NCBI RefSeq assembly: GCF_008015755.1 | Contig: NZ_SSGF01000011.1 | Coordinates: forward strand, 41,731 to 105,730 | From: Methylophilus sp. | GTDB lineage: Bacteria > Pseudomonadota > Gammaproteobacteria > Burkholderiales > Methylophilaceae | DNA: 64,000 nucleotides | Direction of reading: 5' to 3' | In this document: positions 9,425-18,889 of the stretch, piece after piece | How positions within the stretch are numbered: position 1 is the stretch's first letter | Layout of the letters: each line of letters opens with the position of its first letter | Made by a program: the position numbers and the translations under genes | Notes under the pieces: generated by a model | Database searches by the model: none | The model's input: only the letters and a program-made list of their open reading frames with translations | What the model was told of the DNA's origin: nothing

Positions 9425-11104
9425 ATGATTAGCAATTTAAATAACCTGCCTTCCGGTTCAACGATTGAAGCTGATGTCTGTATTGTTGGGGCAGGTGCAG
9501 CTGGAGTATCGCTCGCATTATCTCTCTCAGGACGCGGTTTAAAAATCTTGTTGCTTGAATCCGGGTTTGAATTTGCAGATGATAAAACCCAAGATTTGTA
9601 TGCAGGCGAAGTGGCCGACGAAAAATTACATAGTCCGCCAGACAAATATCGCCAACGACGGTTTGGTGGGTCAACCACCATCTGGGGTGGCCGCTGTATG
9701 CCTTTTGACCCGATTGATTTCGAGCCGCGTGAGTATATCCCGCAGAGTGGTTGGCCGATTAGCTATCAAGATCTTGCGCCCTACTACCAACAAGCCAATA
9801 AGCTGCTAGAGGCTGGGGTTTATGAGTACGACGCGGACAAAGTATTTGATGAAGAGCAGCAGGCAGCCATTAAAGGCTTTAAAAGTGACATCCTCAAAAC
9901 CAACAATTTAGAGCGCTTTTCGTGTCCCACCAATGTGGGGGACCGTTACAAGCAACGGTTGGTATTAGCAAAAGATGTTGAGGTGTTGCTGGGCGCCAAT
10001 TGCACAGGTATTCGCCTCAACCAGGCTGGCAATCATGTCAATCAATTGGATATTGCCAGTCTTGAAGGTATTAAAGCCTCCGTAGTCGCTAAAAAAGTGA
10101 TCTTGGCAACTGGCGGCATTGAAACAACGCGGCTGCTATTAGCCTCTAATGATATATGTAAAAATGGCATCGGTAACGAACATGATTTAGTCGGCCGCTA
10201 TTACCAGTGTCACATTGCAGGGAACCTAGGCAAGTTGACCGTGTTGGGCGCAACCAGTAATGTACGCCACGGTTATGAAGTTTCCCTTGAGGGCATCTAT
10301 TGTCGTCGCCGCTTTGCATTGACTGCTGACACACAGAAAAAAATTGGTGCTGGCAACATGGTCGCCAGACTGCATTTCCCTAAAATTGTGGATCCCTCAC
10401 ACAAGATTGGTGTGTTGTCGGGGTTGTTTCTGGCTAAAAACTTTATCAGTTATGAGTACGGTAAACGTCTGAAAGACGGCCGATCCAGCTTCGTTATTTA
10501 TTTAAAGCACTTTGCTAATATTATCCTTGATCCCATTGATACAGTTAAGTTTTTGTATCACTGGATTACCAAGCGGACCTTGGCGAAACGTAAGTTTCCT
10601 TCAGTGATTTTAAGCAATAAAAGCAATCAGTTCACCTTTGAAATTCATAGTGAACAATATCCTAATCCTAACAGCAGGATTACACTCATCAGCGACACAG
10701 ACATCTTCGGCATGCCTAAAGTGAAGGTTGACTGGCAATACCTGTCCGAAGACATTGAATCAGTAAGGCGCTCGCTCAAGGTGTTTGTGCAAGAAATTAA
10801 CCAGAGCGGCTTGGCCACCTTTGAATTCAATGATGACCAGCTCGAAGAAGATTTAACCCGCTTTGGTGCCTATGGTGGACACCATATTGGCACCACCAGA
10901 ATGGGCACAAGCCCTGAAAACTCCGTTGTGGATGCAGACTGCAAACTCCACAATATTGATAACTTATATATCGCCAGTGCATCTGTGTTTCCAACCAGCA
11001 GTCAGGCCAACCCTACCCTGACCATTGTCGCCATGAGCTTGCGCCTGGCAGACCATATTGCAGACACCGTACACGCTGGCAAAGCATCGCATTCAATCAT
11101 CTAG
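9425..11104 (+). CDS. GMC-family FAD-dependent oxidoreductase
   Basis: ADVCIVGAGAAGVSLALSLSGRGLKILLLESG (FAD-binding); GGHHIGTTRMG and SSQANPTLTIVAMSLRLADH C-terminal GMC motif. Confidence 0.88.
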   Translation: MISNLNNLPSGSTIEADVCIVGAGAAGVSLALSLSGRGLKILLLESGFEFADDKTQDLYAGEVADEKLHSPPDKYRQRRFGGSTTIWGGRCMPFDPIDFEPREYIPQSGWPISYQDLAPYYQQANKLLEAGVYEYDADKVFDEEQQAAIKGFKSDILKTNNLERFSCPTNVGDRYKQRLVLAKDVEVLLGANCTGIRLNQAGNHVNQLDIASLEGIKASVVAKKVILATGGIETTRLLLASNDICKNGIGNEHDLVGRYYQCHIAGNLGKLTVLGATSNVRHGYEVSLEGIYCRRRFALTADTQKKIGAGNMVARLHFPKIVDPSHKIGVLSGLFLAKNFISYEYGKRLKDGRSSFVIYLKHFANIILDPIDTVKFLYHWITKRTLAKRKFPSVILSNKSNQFTFEIHSEQYPNPNSRITLISDTDIFGMPKVKVDWQYLSEDIESVRRSLKVFVQEINQSGLATFEFNDDQLEEDLTRFGAYGGHHIGTTRMGTSPENSVVDADCKLHNIDNLYIASASVFPTSSQANPTLTIVAMSLRLADHIADTVHAGKASHSII

Positions 11105-11117
11105 TTAGGAAGCACGC

Positions 11118-12089
11118 ATGAAAGTTTTAATCCTTGGTGCCACTGGTCACGTAGGCAGTCGCCTGCATACACATTTACAACATGCTAATATTTCATCGAT
11201 TGCTGCATCCAGAGGCAGAATGCGTAGCAATGTTGCCAATCATATCATTCTCGACAGTATGAACCTGGCAGAGCTGACCAAGCAATTGCAAAACGTTGAC
11301 GCAGTGGTCAATTGCGTCGCTGGTAGCAAAGACGCCATCGGGGCGGGCGCTCAAATTCTCACGCAAGCCGCCTTGGCGGTAGGTAAGCCAACCATTGTCC
11401 ATTTAAGTACCATGTCTGTTTACGGGGCTAGCGAGGGCGTGATCACAGAAACATCCCCTTTTGACCCTGATTACAACTGGTATGCCGCCGCCAAATGTGA
11501 GGCTGAAGGCCATATGCAGGCCTATGCACGAGCAGGCGGTAAAGTAGTTGTTTTACGGCCAGGCTGCATCCATGGCCCAGGCAGTGTGCAGTGGGTAGAG
11601 CGCATCGCCAACTTGCTTAAAACTTTCAGATTAGGCGACTTAGGCAGTGCCGGTGACGGCTGGAGTAATTTGGTGCATGTCGATGATGTAGTCAAAGCCA
11701 TTCACTTTGGACTTGAGATACCATTAGCTGCTGGTGAAATTCAGCATTTCAATTTAGCCGCTCCAGACAGCCCGAGATGGAACCAGTATTTTATTGACCT
11801 GGCACAGGCGATTGATGCAACCCCAGTCAAGCGTATTCATCCTTTACAACTCAAGCTGGATTCAAAAGCTTTTAGCCCGGCGATTAAAATCTCTCAAAAG
11901 CTACTTGCTAAAGCAAAGCAAGCCGGTTTAGCCAACCGCCTACCAGAACCACTACCACCCTCTCTAGTCAGGCTATTTAAGCAACACATTTTTCTGGATG
12001 CACAAAAAGCCTCTGCCAATCTTTCATTCATGACATATGAACAAAGCCTGTTAAGCTCTATTGAATGGTTGAAAAATGAGCAACACTAA
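11118..12089 (+). CDS. NAD-dependent epimerase/dehydratase (SDR family)
   Basis: MKVLILGATGHVGSRL; YAAAKCEAE (YxxxK); NLVHVDDVVKAI. Confidence 0.85.
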   Translation: MKVLILGATGHVGSRLHTHLQHANISSIAASRGRMRSNVANHIILDSMNLAELTKQLQNVDAVVNCVAGSKDAIGAGAQILTQAALAVGKPTIVHLSTMSVYGASEGVITETSPFDPDYNWYAAAKCEAEGHMQAYARAGGKVVVLRPGCIHGPGSVQWVERIANLLKTFRLGDLGSAGDGWSNLVHVDDVVKAIHFGLEIPLAAGEIQHFNLAAPDSPRWNQYFIDLAQAIDATPVKRIHPLQLKLDSKAFSPAIKISQKLLAKAKQAGLANRLPEPLPPSLVRLFKQHIFLDAQKASANLSFMTYEQSLLSSIEWLKNEQH

Positions 12090-12258
12090 TTATATGCTTT
12101 GCATATCTTGAGTTTGGCAAACTTCATTCTTTTTTATTATTATCATGTGGATTATTTTTAATCAGCTAAAAGCCACTGCAGTCTAGGGCAAGTTCGATCT
12201 CTTTTTGTTTGCAAATATGGCGATAGCCATTTTAAAAAATGACTTTCCTGGTACATTC

Positions 12259-12290
12259 AAAAGCTACTATTAAGAATAGTAGCAGTTTTG
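12259..12290. terminator. Bidirectional terminator-like hairpin between convergent genes
   Basis: GCTACTATT-aag-AATAGTAGC perfect 9-bp stem followed by agtttt. Confidence 0.6.
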
Positions 12291-12386
12291 ATTGTTAGCA
12301 TGAGCAATTGCTAGATTGAGCAACAAACGAGAGAATATTCGAATTAAAACTGATAGACACTATTCAAATGTAGTTGTTTAAACTCA

Positions 12387-13880
12387 TCACAAACAATCGA
12401 CTGATTTTTGACTGCACTTTCTCAGGTAATTGTTATCTGTGGTGTAGATATACTGATGATATCTAATCTCATCGTTGTCTGGGCGGTGTATACGCAACCC
12501 AATGAAATCTTTTAGGCGATCTTTAAAAGAGTAATCTTTAATCTCTATAACTGAGTCTGGATCATTTTTAGTAAGTGTAATAGTTATTTTTTTTGTAGCC
12601 TCATCACCACTAATTTGCCATCCCAGTGATGGCTTGTCGATGCGAAAGTCAGTAATTTCTATCGGCAGTTTTTGGCCTGCATTCACCCAAAAACTCGATG
12701 AAGATGAATGTAAGTTCGCGAGAACAAGAGATCTCAAGCTCCAATGACAACTACCTGGCCCACTGTAAATATCCAGGAACCGTTTGTCGTTATTATAAAA
12801 GCCTTGGGTAATTGTTCCGTCTATCAATACCTTGTGTGAAACAAAGTGATCAAGAACTAAAAAGAAGCCATGTTTTGCCTTCGCTTGTACCTCTGGATTA
12901 TTCGTAATTAATGAGTTTGCTAACAATGGTGCTGGCACTGCCATTCTGTAACATACAGAGCGCCCCATCATTGGAATACCTACCGGACTAATCAAATGCT
13001 CTGTTAAATTAGCTGAGTCGTTGATAGCTTTTGTGATAAATACCTTATCAAAACTATCGTTCACGTAATGAATCCAAAACAAATCATAGGTAATCCCCCA
13101 TGTGTTGTAAAAATCTACACCGTGAGGCGCATCGAAAAACCAACCATCTGAAAGATAAAACTTCTTAAATATGAAGTAGTTTTTCATAGGATCTACAGTA
13201 ATCACAACATTCATCTTACTGAGGATAGTGTTTACTACAACTGGAAACAGTAGCCAATTATTCTGAGGAAGTTTTACGTGATTTACTTGCAGTAGATACT
13301 GGGAAACTTGATCTTTTTCCTGACTAGAAAAAGTGTCCCAGATCAATGGCTTTGTGAGCCATAATATTCTTGCAATGTCTGCTGATTCAACAACACGCTG
13401 ATCATAATCTTCAATGCTACCCCAATAATCCTTTGAGTCTGCTTCTGTGCCATTGAGTATCCCATTTTTTAGACAGTTAATAATTTTTAAGTCGTTATCA
13501 TTTAATGTGTTATCTCTTAATTTTGAGAATACTTCGGACGCAATAAGAACACCTGTTCTAGAGAAACCCTCCATACCTGAAACACGAAAACCCCAGATAC
13601 TTCCATATCCTGGGTAGTTAACATAACTGCATGATTTAGTTTGGTGTTTGACAAATCCTGCTCGAAAATATGAATTTAGTATAGAGAGCCTATTAATTGA
13701 TTCGCTCTTGGCATTCATATACGAGTTAGTCGTGTTTTCATCTGCCTGAGACTGTTCCTCAATTGGTGATTTGTACAGGCTTATGTCAGAGTTTATGTAT
13801 CGGATGACCAATAAAAACAATCCCATCAAAATTAGGATAATCATGATGTTTATAACTTTTTTTAATCTCAATGGGATCAT
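12387..13880 (-). CDS. Membrane-anchored DUF2264-like protein (putative polysaccharide-processing enzyme)
   Basis: One N-terminal TM helix; NNWLLFPVVVNTIL and SDGWFFDAPHGVDFYNTWGITYDLFWIHY resemble DUF2264 alpha/alpha-toroid segments. Confidence 0.55.
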   Translation of the reverse strand: MIPLRLKKVINIMIILILMGLFLLVIRYINSDISLYKSPIEEQSQADENTTNSYMNAKSESINRLSILNSYFRAGFVKHQTKSCSYVNYPGYGSIWGFRVSGMEGFSRTGVLIASEVFSKLRDNTLNDNDLKIINCLKNGILNGTEADSKDYWGSIEDYDQRVVESADIARILWLTKPLIWDTFSSQEKDQVSQYLLQVNHVKLPQNNWLLFPVVVNTILSKMNVVITVDPMKNYFIFKKFYLSDGWFFDAPHGVDFYNTWGITYDLFWIHYVNDSFDKVFITKAINDSANLTEHLISPVGIPMMGRSVCYRMAVPAPLLANSLITNNPEVQAKAKHGFFLVLDHFVSHKVLIDGTITQGFYNNDKRFLDIYSGPGSCHWSLRSLVLANLHSSSSSFWVNAGQKLPIEITDFRIDKPSLGWQISGDEATKKITITLTKNDPDSVIEIKDYSFKDRLKDFIGLRIHRPDNDEIRYHQYIYTTDNNYLRKCSQKSVDCL

Positions 13881-13978
13881 TTTTATACTTCTTTAAACAA
13901 CACTCGATTAATCACGGTAAAAAATAAGTTTTTAATTACTTAGCCAATCATGTACTAATTCGACTACTAATAAATGAA

Positions 13979-15043
13979 TCAGACGTTAGAACCGTATTTT
14001 CTTCTTAAATCAATCGTAGGGCGCTCAATTACATAATAAGAAATTAAAGTAGTGACGAGTGTTAAACCCCAGAACCCCAATTGCCATACAAGAGAGAACT
14101 TATTTACACCAGCTATGTATGAAATAACAGTCATAGAGAACCAATGCTGTAAATACAAAGAGTAGCTGAGTTTCCCAATAAAGGTGAGTGTACTCAGCCC
14201 TAAAAAGCGTCTAATAGCTGCAAAGAGAGTCGCCTGATTGAATAAAATATTCAATAATATTAAAAAAAGACCAACATTTTGCAGGCTATATCTGAATGTC
14301 TCCCTAAAAAAAGGATCTCTAAATAATAGAGATAACAAAATAACGGCCAATCCAATTATAAAATAACCTAATTTAATCAGATGCTTCTCAACCCACTCTT
14401 TATTTGTTGGCTTATGAATTAGGTAAGCCATGAAACATCCGAATGCAATTGAGTCAATTCTAGCCTCCGTAGCTGAGTAGGTGTAACCTCCCTCATGAAG
14501 CATATCTGGGAAAATTAATGCGTATCCCAACCTAATTACAAGTGGTAGCACTAAAAACGCAACAATGATCTGATAATAACGATTTGAACGATAAGTGAAG
14601 GCTAGAAGCGGTGCAAAGAGAATATAAAAGTGTTCCTCGATAGCAAGGCTCCATAAAATATTAAATGGTGAAAGCAAACCATCTACATTAGTGAAATGTA
14701 TAAAAATTTTATAGTAGTTAGCACCATAAAATAAGGCAGCAAAAATTTCTGAAATTTTTATTGAGTGATTAATATAAAAAATTAAAAGGCTTGAAATGAC
14801 TATAAAATATATTGCTGGTGGTAATAGTCGCCAAAAACGTCGTATGTAGAATTTTTTTAAGTCGATGTGCTTGTACTTTTCAGCTTCAGCAATTAACAGT
14901 GATGTAATTAAGTAACCACTAATAAAAAAGAAAATCGTCACTCCAAAACCACCCGGAACAATATGCCCAAATCCAGCATGTGAAATCATGACAAGTAATA
15001 TGGATAGAGCCCGGATACCATCTAGTTCTGGTGTGTATTTCAT
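13979..15043 (-). CDS. Acyltransferase 3 family membrane protein
   Basis: YTPELDGIRALSILLVMISHAGFGHIVPGGFGVTIFFFISGYLIT. Confidence 0.9.
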   Translation of the reverse strand: MKYTPELDGIRALSILLVMISHAGFGHIVPGGFGVTIFFFISGYLITSLLIAEAEKYKHIDLKKFYIRRFWRLLPPAIYFIVISSLLIFYINHSIKISEIFAALFYGANYYKIFIHFTNVDGLLSPFNILWSLAIEEHFYILFAPLLAFTYRSNRYYQIIVAFLVLPLVIRLGYALIFPDMLHEGGYTYSATEARIDSIAFGCFMAYLIHKPTNKEWVEKHLIKLGYFIIGLAVILLSLLFRDPFFRETFRYSLQNVGLFLILLNILFNQATLFAAIRRFLGLSTLTFIGKLSYSLYLQHWFSMTVISYIAGVNKFSLVWQLGFWGLTLVTTLISYYVIERPTIDLRRKYGSNV

Positions 15044-15099
15044 AAAGTGATTTCTAATTTCTTGGTAAGTTAAATTTTAAGCAGCATAGACTAAGTAAC

Positions 15100-16203
15100 T
15101 TACACTTTGACAAGTTTGCGTGATTTTTCTCTGAACGGGCTCTCTATCAGCTTATAAGTGATGAAACCAATGAGTAAACAAGCAGCCAAAAAACCAATTG
15201 TGAGAAGAAGAGCTAATGGAAATTCGAATTGTGGGATAGATAATCCTTCAACAATCATTTCAGGGCGGTGAAACAATACCCGAATCACTTGCTGGTAAAA
15301 CCACAATACCAGGCCATGCGACATATACAAAGAGAATGAGATTGTTCCCAACCACACCAAGGCCGGATGTGATAAAAAATGCTTCCAAAAATGATCTCGT
15401 GAAAGCAATATTGCGCTGATCAGCAGGCAGGTTAAAGGGTAAATCATTACTTTTAGTGCCTTCGCATCATGCCCAAACACCATGAACGCTCCGATCAATA
15501 AGAAGCAGGCGGGTATCCAATACGGACTTAATATCATTGAATCCTTAGCTTTACTGATACCCAGTGCCAACATACAGCCTATGAAAAAACCAGCGATACA
15601 TCTAAGCATAAAATCATGATGCTCCGGCTGATAGATGAATAGTATCAATGCCGCAGATAGGCCTAATGCAGCAAAAATATAATTTTTGAATTTTGCAAAG
15701 TTGAGCACAATCAACCCAAAAATTAGGTAGGTATAAAACTCAGCGCTTATAGACCAGGCCGGGCTATTAAAGGTTATTGCCTGTTCATTAGGCCAAAAGG
15801 CTTTAATCATAAAGACATCGCGCATAAATGCAGCGAGGTTATTTTGCTCGAAGGGTTGCTTACTCAGGCTGGCAATTCCAAAATGATGCTGCAGCACATA
15901 TTTCAATATCTCAATACCAAGAAACAATATCAAGAATAAAAGGTGAACTGGATACAGCCGCCCAAATCTTAAAAACTGAAACTTTGCCAGCTCATAAAAC
16001 GAGTTGATTCTATTGGCATAAGCGGTGTAAATGACAAAACCTGACAATACAAAAAACAAATCAACCATCATAAACCCACTACGAATAATTGATATGTTAT
16101 GGATCATCGGGTTCCATGCTGGCACATGGTAAAGAACGACCAGTAAAGCAGCAATCCCGCGCAAGCTTTCTAACTGATCAATTTTTTTTATAGATTTATT
16201 CAT
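15100..16203 (-). CDS. Acyltransferase 3 family membrane protein
   Basis: QLESLRGIAALLVVLYHVPAW...MVDLFFVLSGFVIY. Confidence 0.9.
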   Translation of the reverse strand: MNKSIKKIDQLESLRGIAALLVVLYHVPAWNPMIHNISIIRSGFMMVDLFFVLSGFVIYTAYANRINSFYELAKFQFLRFGRLYPVHLLFLILFLGIEILKYVLQHHFGIASLSKQPFEQNNLAAFMRDVFMIKAFWPNEQAITFNSPAWSISAEFYTYLIFGLIVLNFAKFKNYIFAALGLSAALILFIYQPEHHDFMLRCIAGFFIGCMLALGISKAKDSMILSPYWIPACFLLIGAFMVFGHDAKALKVMIYPLTCLLISAILLSRDHFWKHFLSHPALVWLGTISFSLYMSHGLVLWFYQQVIRVLFHRPEMIVEGLSIPQFEFPLALLLTIGFLAACLLIGFITYKLIESPFREKSRKLVKV

Positions 16204-16240
16204 TGATAACTTTTTGAATTAAACAAAAATCGAGACTGAA

Positions 16241-17458
16241 CTAGTCCCTTTTTGATTTAACCCACTCTATTTGACGGTTAACGAAAAATTTGGCGTAAAG
16301 CTGAATTTTACTCAGTGCATATACGGGGGCGTATGTTAACAGCTCAAAGAAAGGCAAGATTTTTCTGCCATGCTTGAACCAGGAAATCATGACAAACAAA
16401 GCTAAAAGTAAAAACTGAATCACGCCATAGCCCCAAGGTAAATATGTCCCTGAAGCAAAAATAAGCCCTGCTGAAACAATCGCAAAAAAACCACTCAAAA
16501 GGAATAACAAAGCCACTGGCGGTACGCACAGATCTAGAGCCATGGAGATCATCTCAACATTACCTGTGCGCAAACCTTTAAATAGCAATGGCAAGCCTTC
16601 TTGAACGATCATGCCGATGTGACCATGCTCCCATCTTTTTCGTTGCGATGCAGCCCCTTCATCATTCATAGGGAACTCGCTCGTAACGTAGGCTTCTGGA
16701 CAAAACTTAGGTGCTACATGCTGCACCGTTAAGTCTATCCCTAACTTCATATCCTCAACGATGTAACCTTTAGCCAGATTTGCACTTTTGACATGTTCCC
16801 ATGGAAAAGCCATACCAGAACCCATTAATTGCATGGGCATGCCCAAACGATGAAAACCCAATGGTCGAGTCCAGCTCTTAACGACATAGGCAAATTCGGC
16901 CAACTTGGTTTTGACTGGTGAATTGGGTTTAGCTTGAATCAGATATAGTGCTTGCACTGAGCGCTTGCCGTTAACAACCGCCTGCACCAGAGCATTAATA
17001 GTATCAGGATAGACTAAACAATCCGCATCAAACACAATCATGACTTCTGGTGGATTATTGCGTAAATACTGAATGCCGAAATCTAATGCATAGCCTTTAC
17101 CACGCAAGGTATCATGCGCTCTTTCAATAACTTCAGCCCCAAGGTCGCGAGCGATCTCTGCTGTGTTATCACTGCAATTGTCCGCAATAACAACAATTCT
17201 GGTGTTTGGAGTAGCTGCTTTTTTGATTGAGGCTAGAGTATCGCTTATACCAGCAGATTCGTTGTGCGCGGGAATCAGCAATGCGACTGATGCTGATTGT
17301 GCCTCGACCTTTTGATTGCGATAACCCGGAAGAACAGCCACCAAAATCTGCAAACAAAAGGTGAGTACGGGTATTGCCAATATAGCAAGCAAAACCAAAA
17401 AAAGTATTTCAGCAACAATCAGCATACAGTCAATTTCAATAAGATTAATTAGGCCCAA
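16241..17458 (-). CDS. Glycosyltransferase family 2, membrane-bound
   Basis: VALLIPAHNESAGISDTLASIK, VFDADCLVYPD, QRKRWEHGH (QxxRW). Confidence 0.88.
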   Translation of the reverse strand: MGLINLIEIDCMLIVAEILFLVLLAILAIPVLTFCLQILVAVLPGYRNQKVEAQSASVALLIPAHNESAGISDTLASIKKAATPNTRIVVIADNCSDNTAEIARDLGAEVIERAHDTLRGKGYALDFGIQYLRNNPPEVMIVFDADCLVYPDTINALVQAVVNGKRSVQALYLIQAKPNSPVKTKLAEFAYVVKSWTRPLGFHRLGMPMQLMGSGMAFPWEHVKSANLAKGYIVEDMKLGIDLTVQHVAPKFCPEAYVTSEFPMNDEGAASQRKRWEHGHIGMIVQEGLPLLFKGLRTGNVEMISMALDLCVPPVALLFLLSGFFAIVSAGLIFASGTYLPWGYGVIQFLLLALFVMISWFKHGRKILPFFELLTYAPVYALSKIQLYAKFFVNRQIEWVKSKRD

Positions 17459-17470
17459 GGGCGAGAAATA

Positions 17471-18889
17471 TTAATTCACACGTACCAATGTTCCGCTCAC
17501 CTTAGAACTCACCCCAACCCCACTGGTAACGACGACATTAGAAATAACATCGTCTGCAGGCCACACAAACGTCTTAGATTGGCCATCAGAAAGGTCGTAA
17601 GTGTCTACCCTCGTACTATACTGTTTATTTTTGATAATCAATCTGAGTTTACCACCGCCAGTCGTGATTGCAGTCAGTTTGTATTTATCACCAGCCTTGG
17701 GCTTAGCCCATGTAACCTTGCTAAGCGAACGACCTGAAGGATTTGATTGAACAATATTCGTCGTGGTTGGACCGAAAACAACAGCCTGTTTCCAAGTATC
17801 AAATTTACCGGCAGATGGATCATTTGGTACACACGCTGCTCTTTGATAAACACACCAAGGCCCTCTTAAGGACAGAATATTTAAATTCTTTTCTGGGGTA
17901 AAAGGATTGCCGGATGCATCTACCCATGCTTTTGTTGAGGTGACCATACGCAACGATTGTCGAATTAGATGCAATTCATTCGCTGCTTTATAGTTATAAC
18001 CATTCTTGTGTAGATTAAGACCTGAGCCATTTTCAACATAGATAATGAAAGGAGTACCGTCATTAGTATCAACGATATAAGCGCCATAAACCTTCAGTGT
18101 ATTCACAATTTTAATAAGTTCTGGAGTCTTAATTTTTGAAACATCAAAGCTTTCTGGCAACATTACTAATGCGCCCTCTGGAATTTGACCTGTATTTTTG
18201 GCGCTGTATTGATCGGCGGATGTGGCTGGAAAAACATACGCAGGATCAGCTCCTGCACCGTTCAAAGCGAGAGACATTGCAAGTGCATGCGGATAAATGG
18301 GATCATTACTTGCAAACTCATTTTTGCGTATGATACCTGCACAAGCTCCAATACCAACCGCTCTAGCACCCTGGTAATAATGTGCTGGATCTGCCCAGCC
18401 AGTTCCGTCAATCGGTGACCATGCATAAAGGTTTGCAGTCCATTCACCATTTGTGTTTTTTAATTTCCAAAACGAATGAATCACTCCGCTTGCAACATCG
18501 TAGATGTCCGCATGCCCATCTCCACCCGATGCTGGAACCAAATCAGCAGGCCAATGCGCAATCTCAATTTTGGGCTGATTTGTCTCAGCATCAGCATCAT
18601 AAACACCTTTTTGACCAGGATTTGGTTTAACTACAACTGGTCCGCTTGTTTCGTCAGCAAAAAAACATCCAGAGGAAAGTATCCCCTCGTGAATATTAGG
18701 GTTATATTTTGACGTTGGAATTACGAAGTCTGAAAAACTTGGGGAAACTGGCCTACTTTTCCATAACGAATTTACAGCAAATGGCTTGATATAACGTTCA
18801 GCATCTCCTGCATTTACATTTGAATTAAAAGCAATTAAAGCAAGCCAAGGCAACGCAATAAAACTAATTTTATTAAAGGCTTTCATCAT
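17471..18889 (-). CDS. Secreted protein of unknown function (putative polysaccharide-active)
   Basis: Signal peptide MMKAFNKISFIALPWLALIAFNSNVNAG; no family confidently recognised; embedded in the EPS locus. Confidence 0.6.
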   Translation of the reverse strand: MMKAFNKISFIALPWLALIAFNSNVNAGDAERYIKPFAVNSLWKSRPVSPSFSDFVIPTSKYNPNIHEGILSSGCFFADETSGPVVVKPNPGQKGVYDADAETNQPKIEIAHWPADLVPASGGDGHADIYDVASGVIHSFWKLKNTNGEWTANLYAWSPIDGTGWADPAHYYQGARAVGIGACAGIIRKNEFASNDPIYPHALAMSLALNGAGADPAYVFPATSADQYSAKNTGQIPEGALVMLPESFDVSKIKTPELIKIVNTLKVYGAYIVDTNDGTPFIIYVENGSGLNLHKNGYNYKAANELHLIRQSLRMVTSTKAWVDASGNPFTPEKNLNILSLRGPWCVYQRAACVPNDPSAGKFDTWKQAVVFGPTTTNIVQSNPSGRSLSKVTWAKPKAGDKYKLTAITTGGGKLRLIIKNKQYSTRVDTYDLSDGQSKTFVWPADDVISNVVVTSGVGVSSKVSGTLVRVN

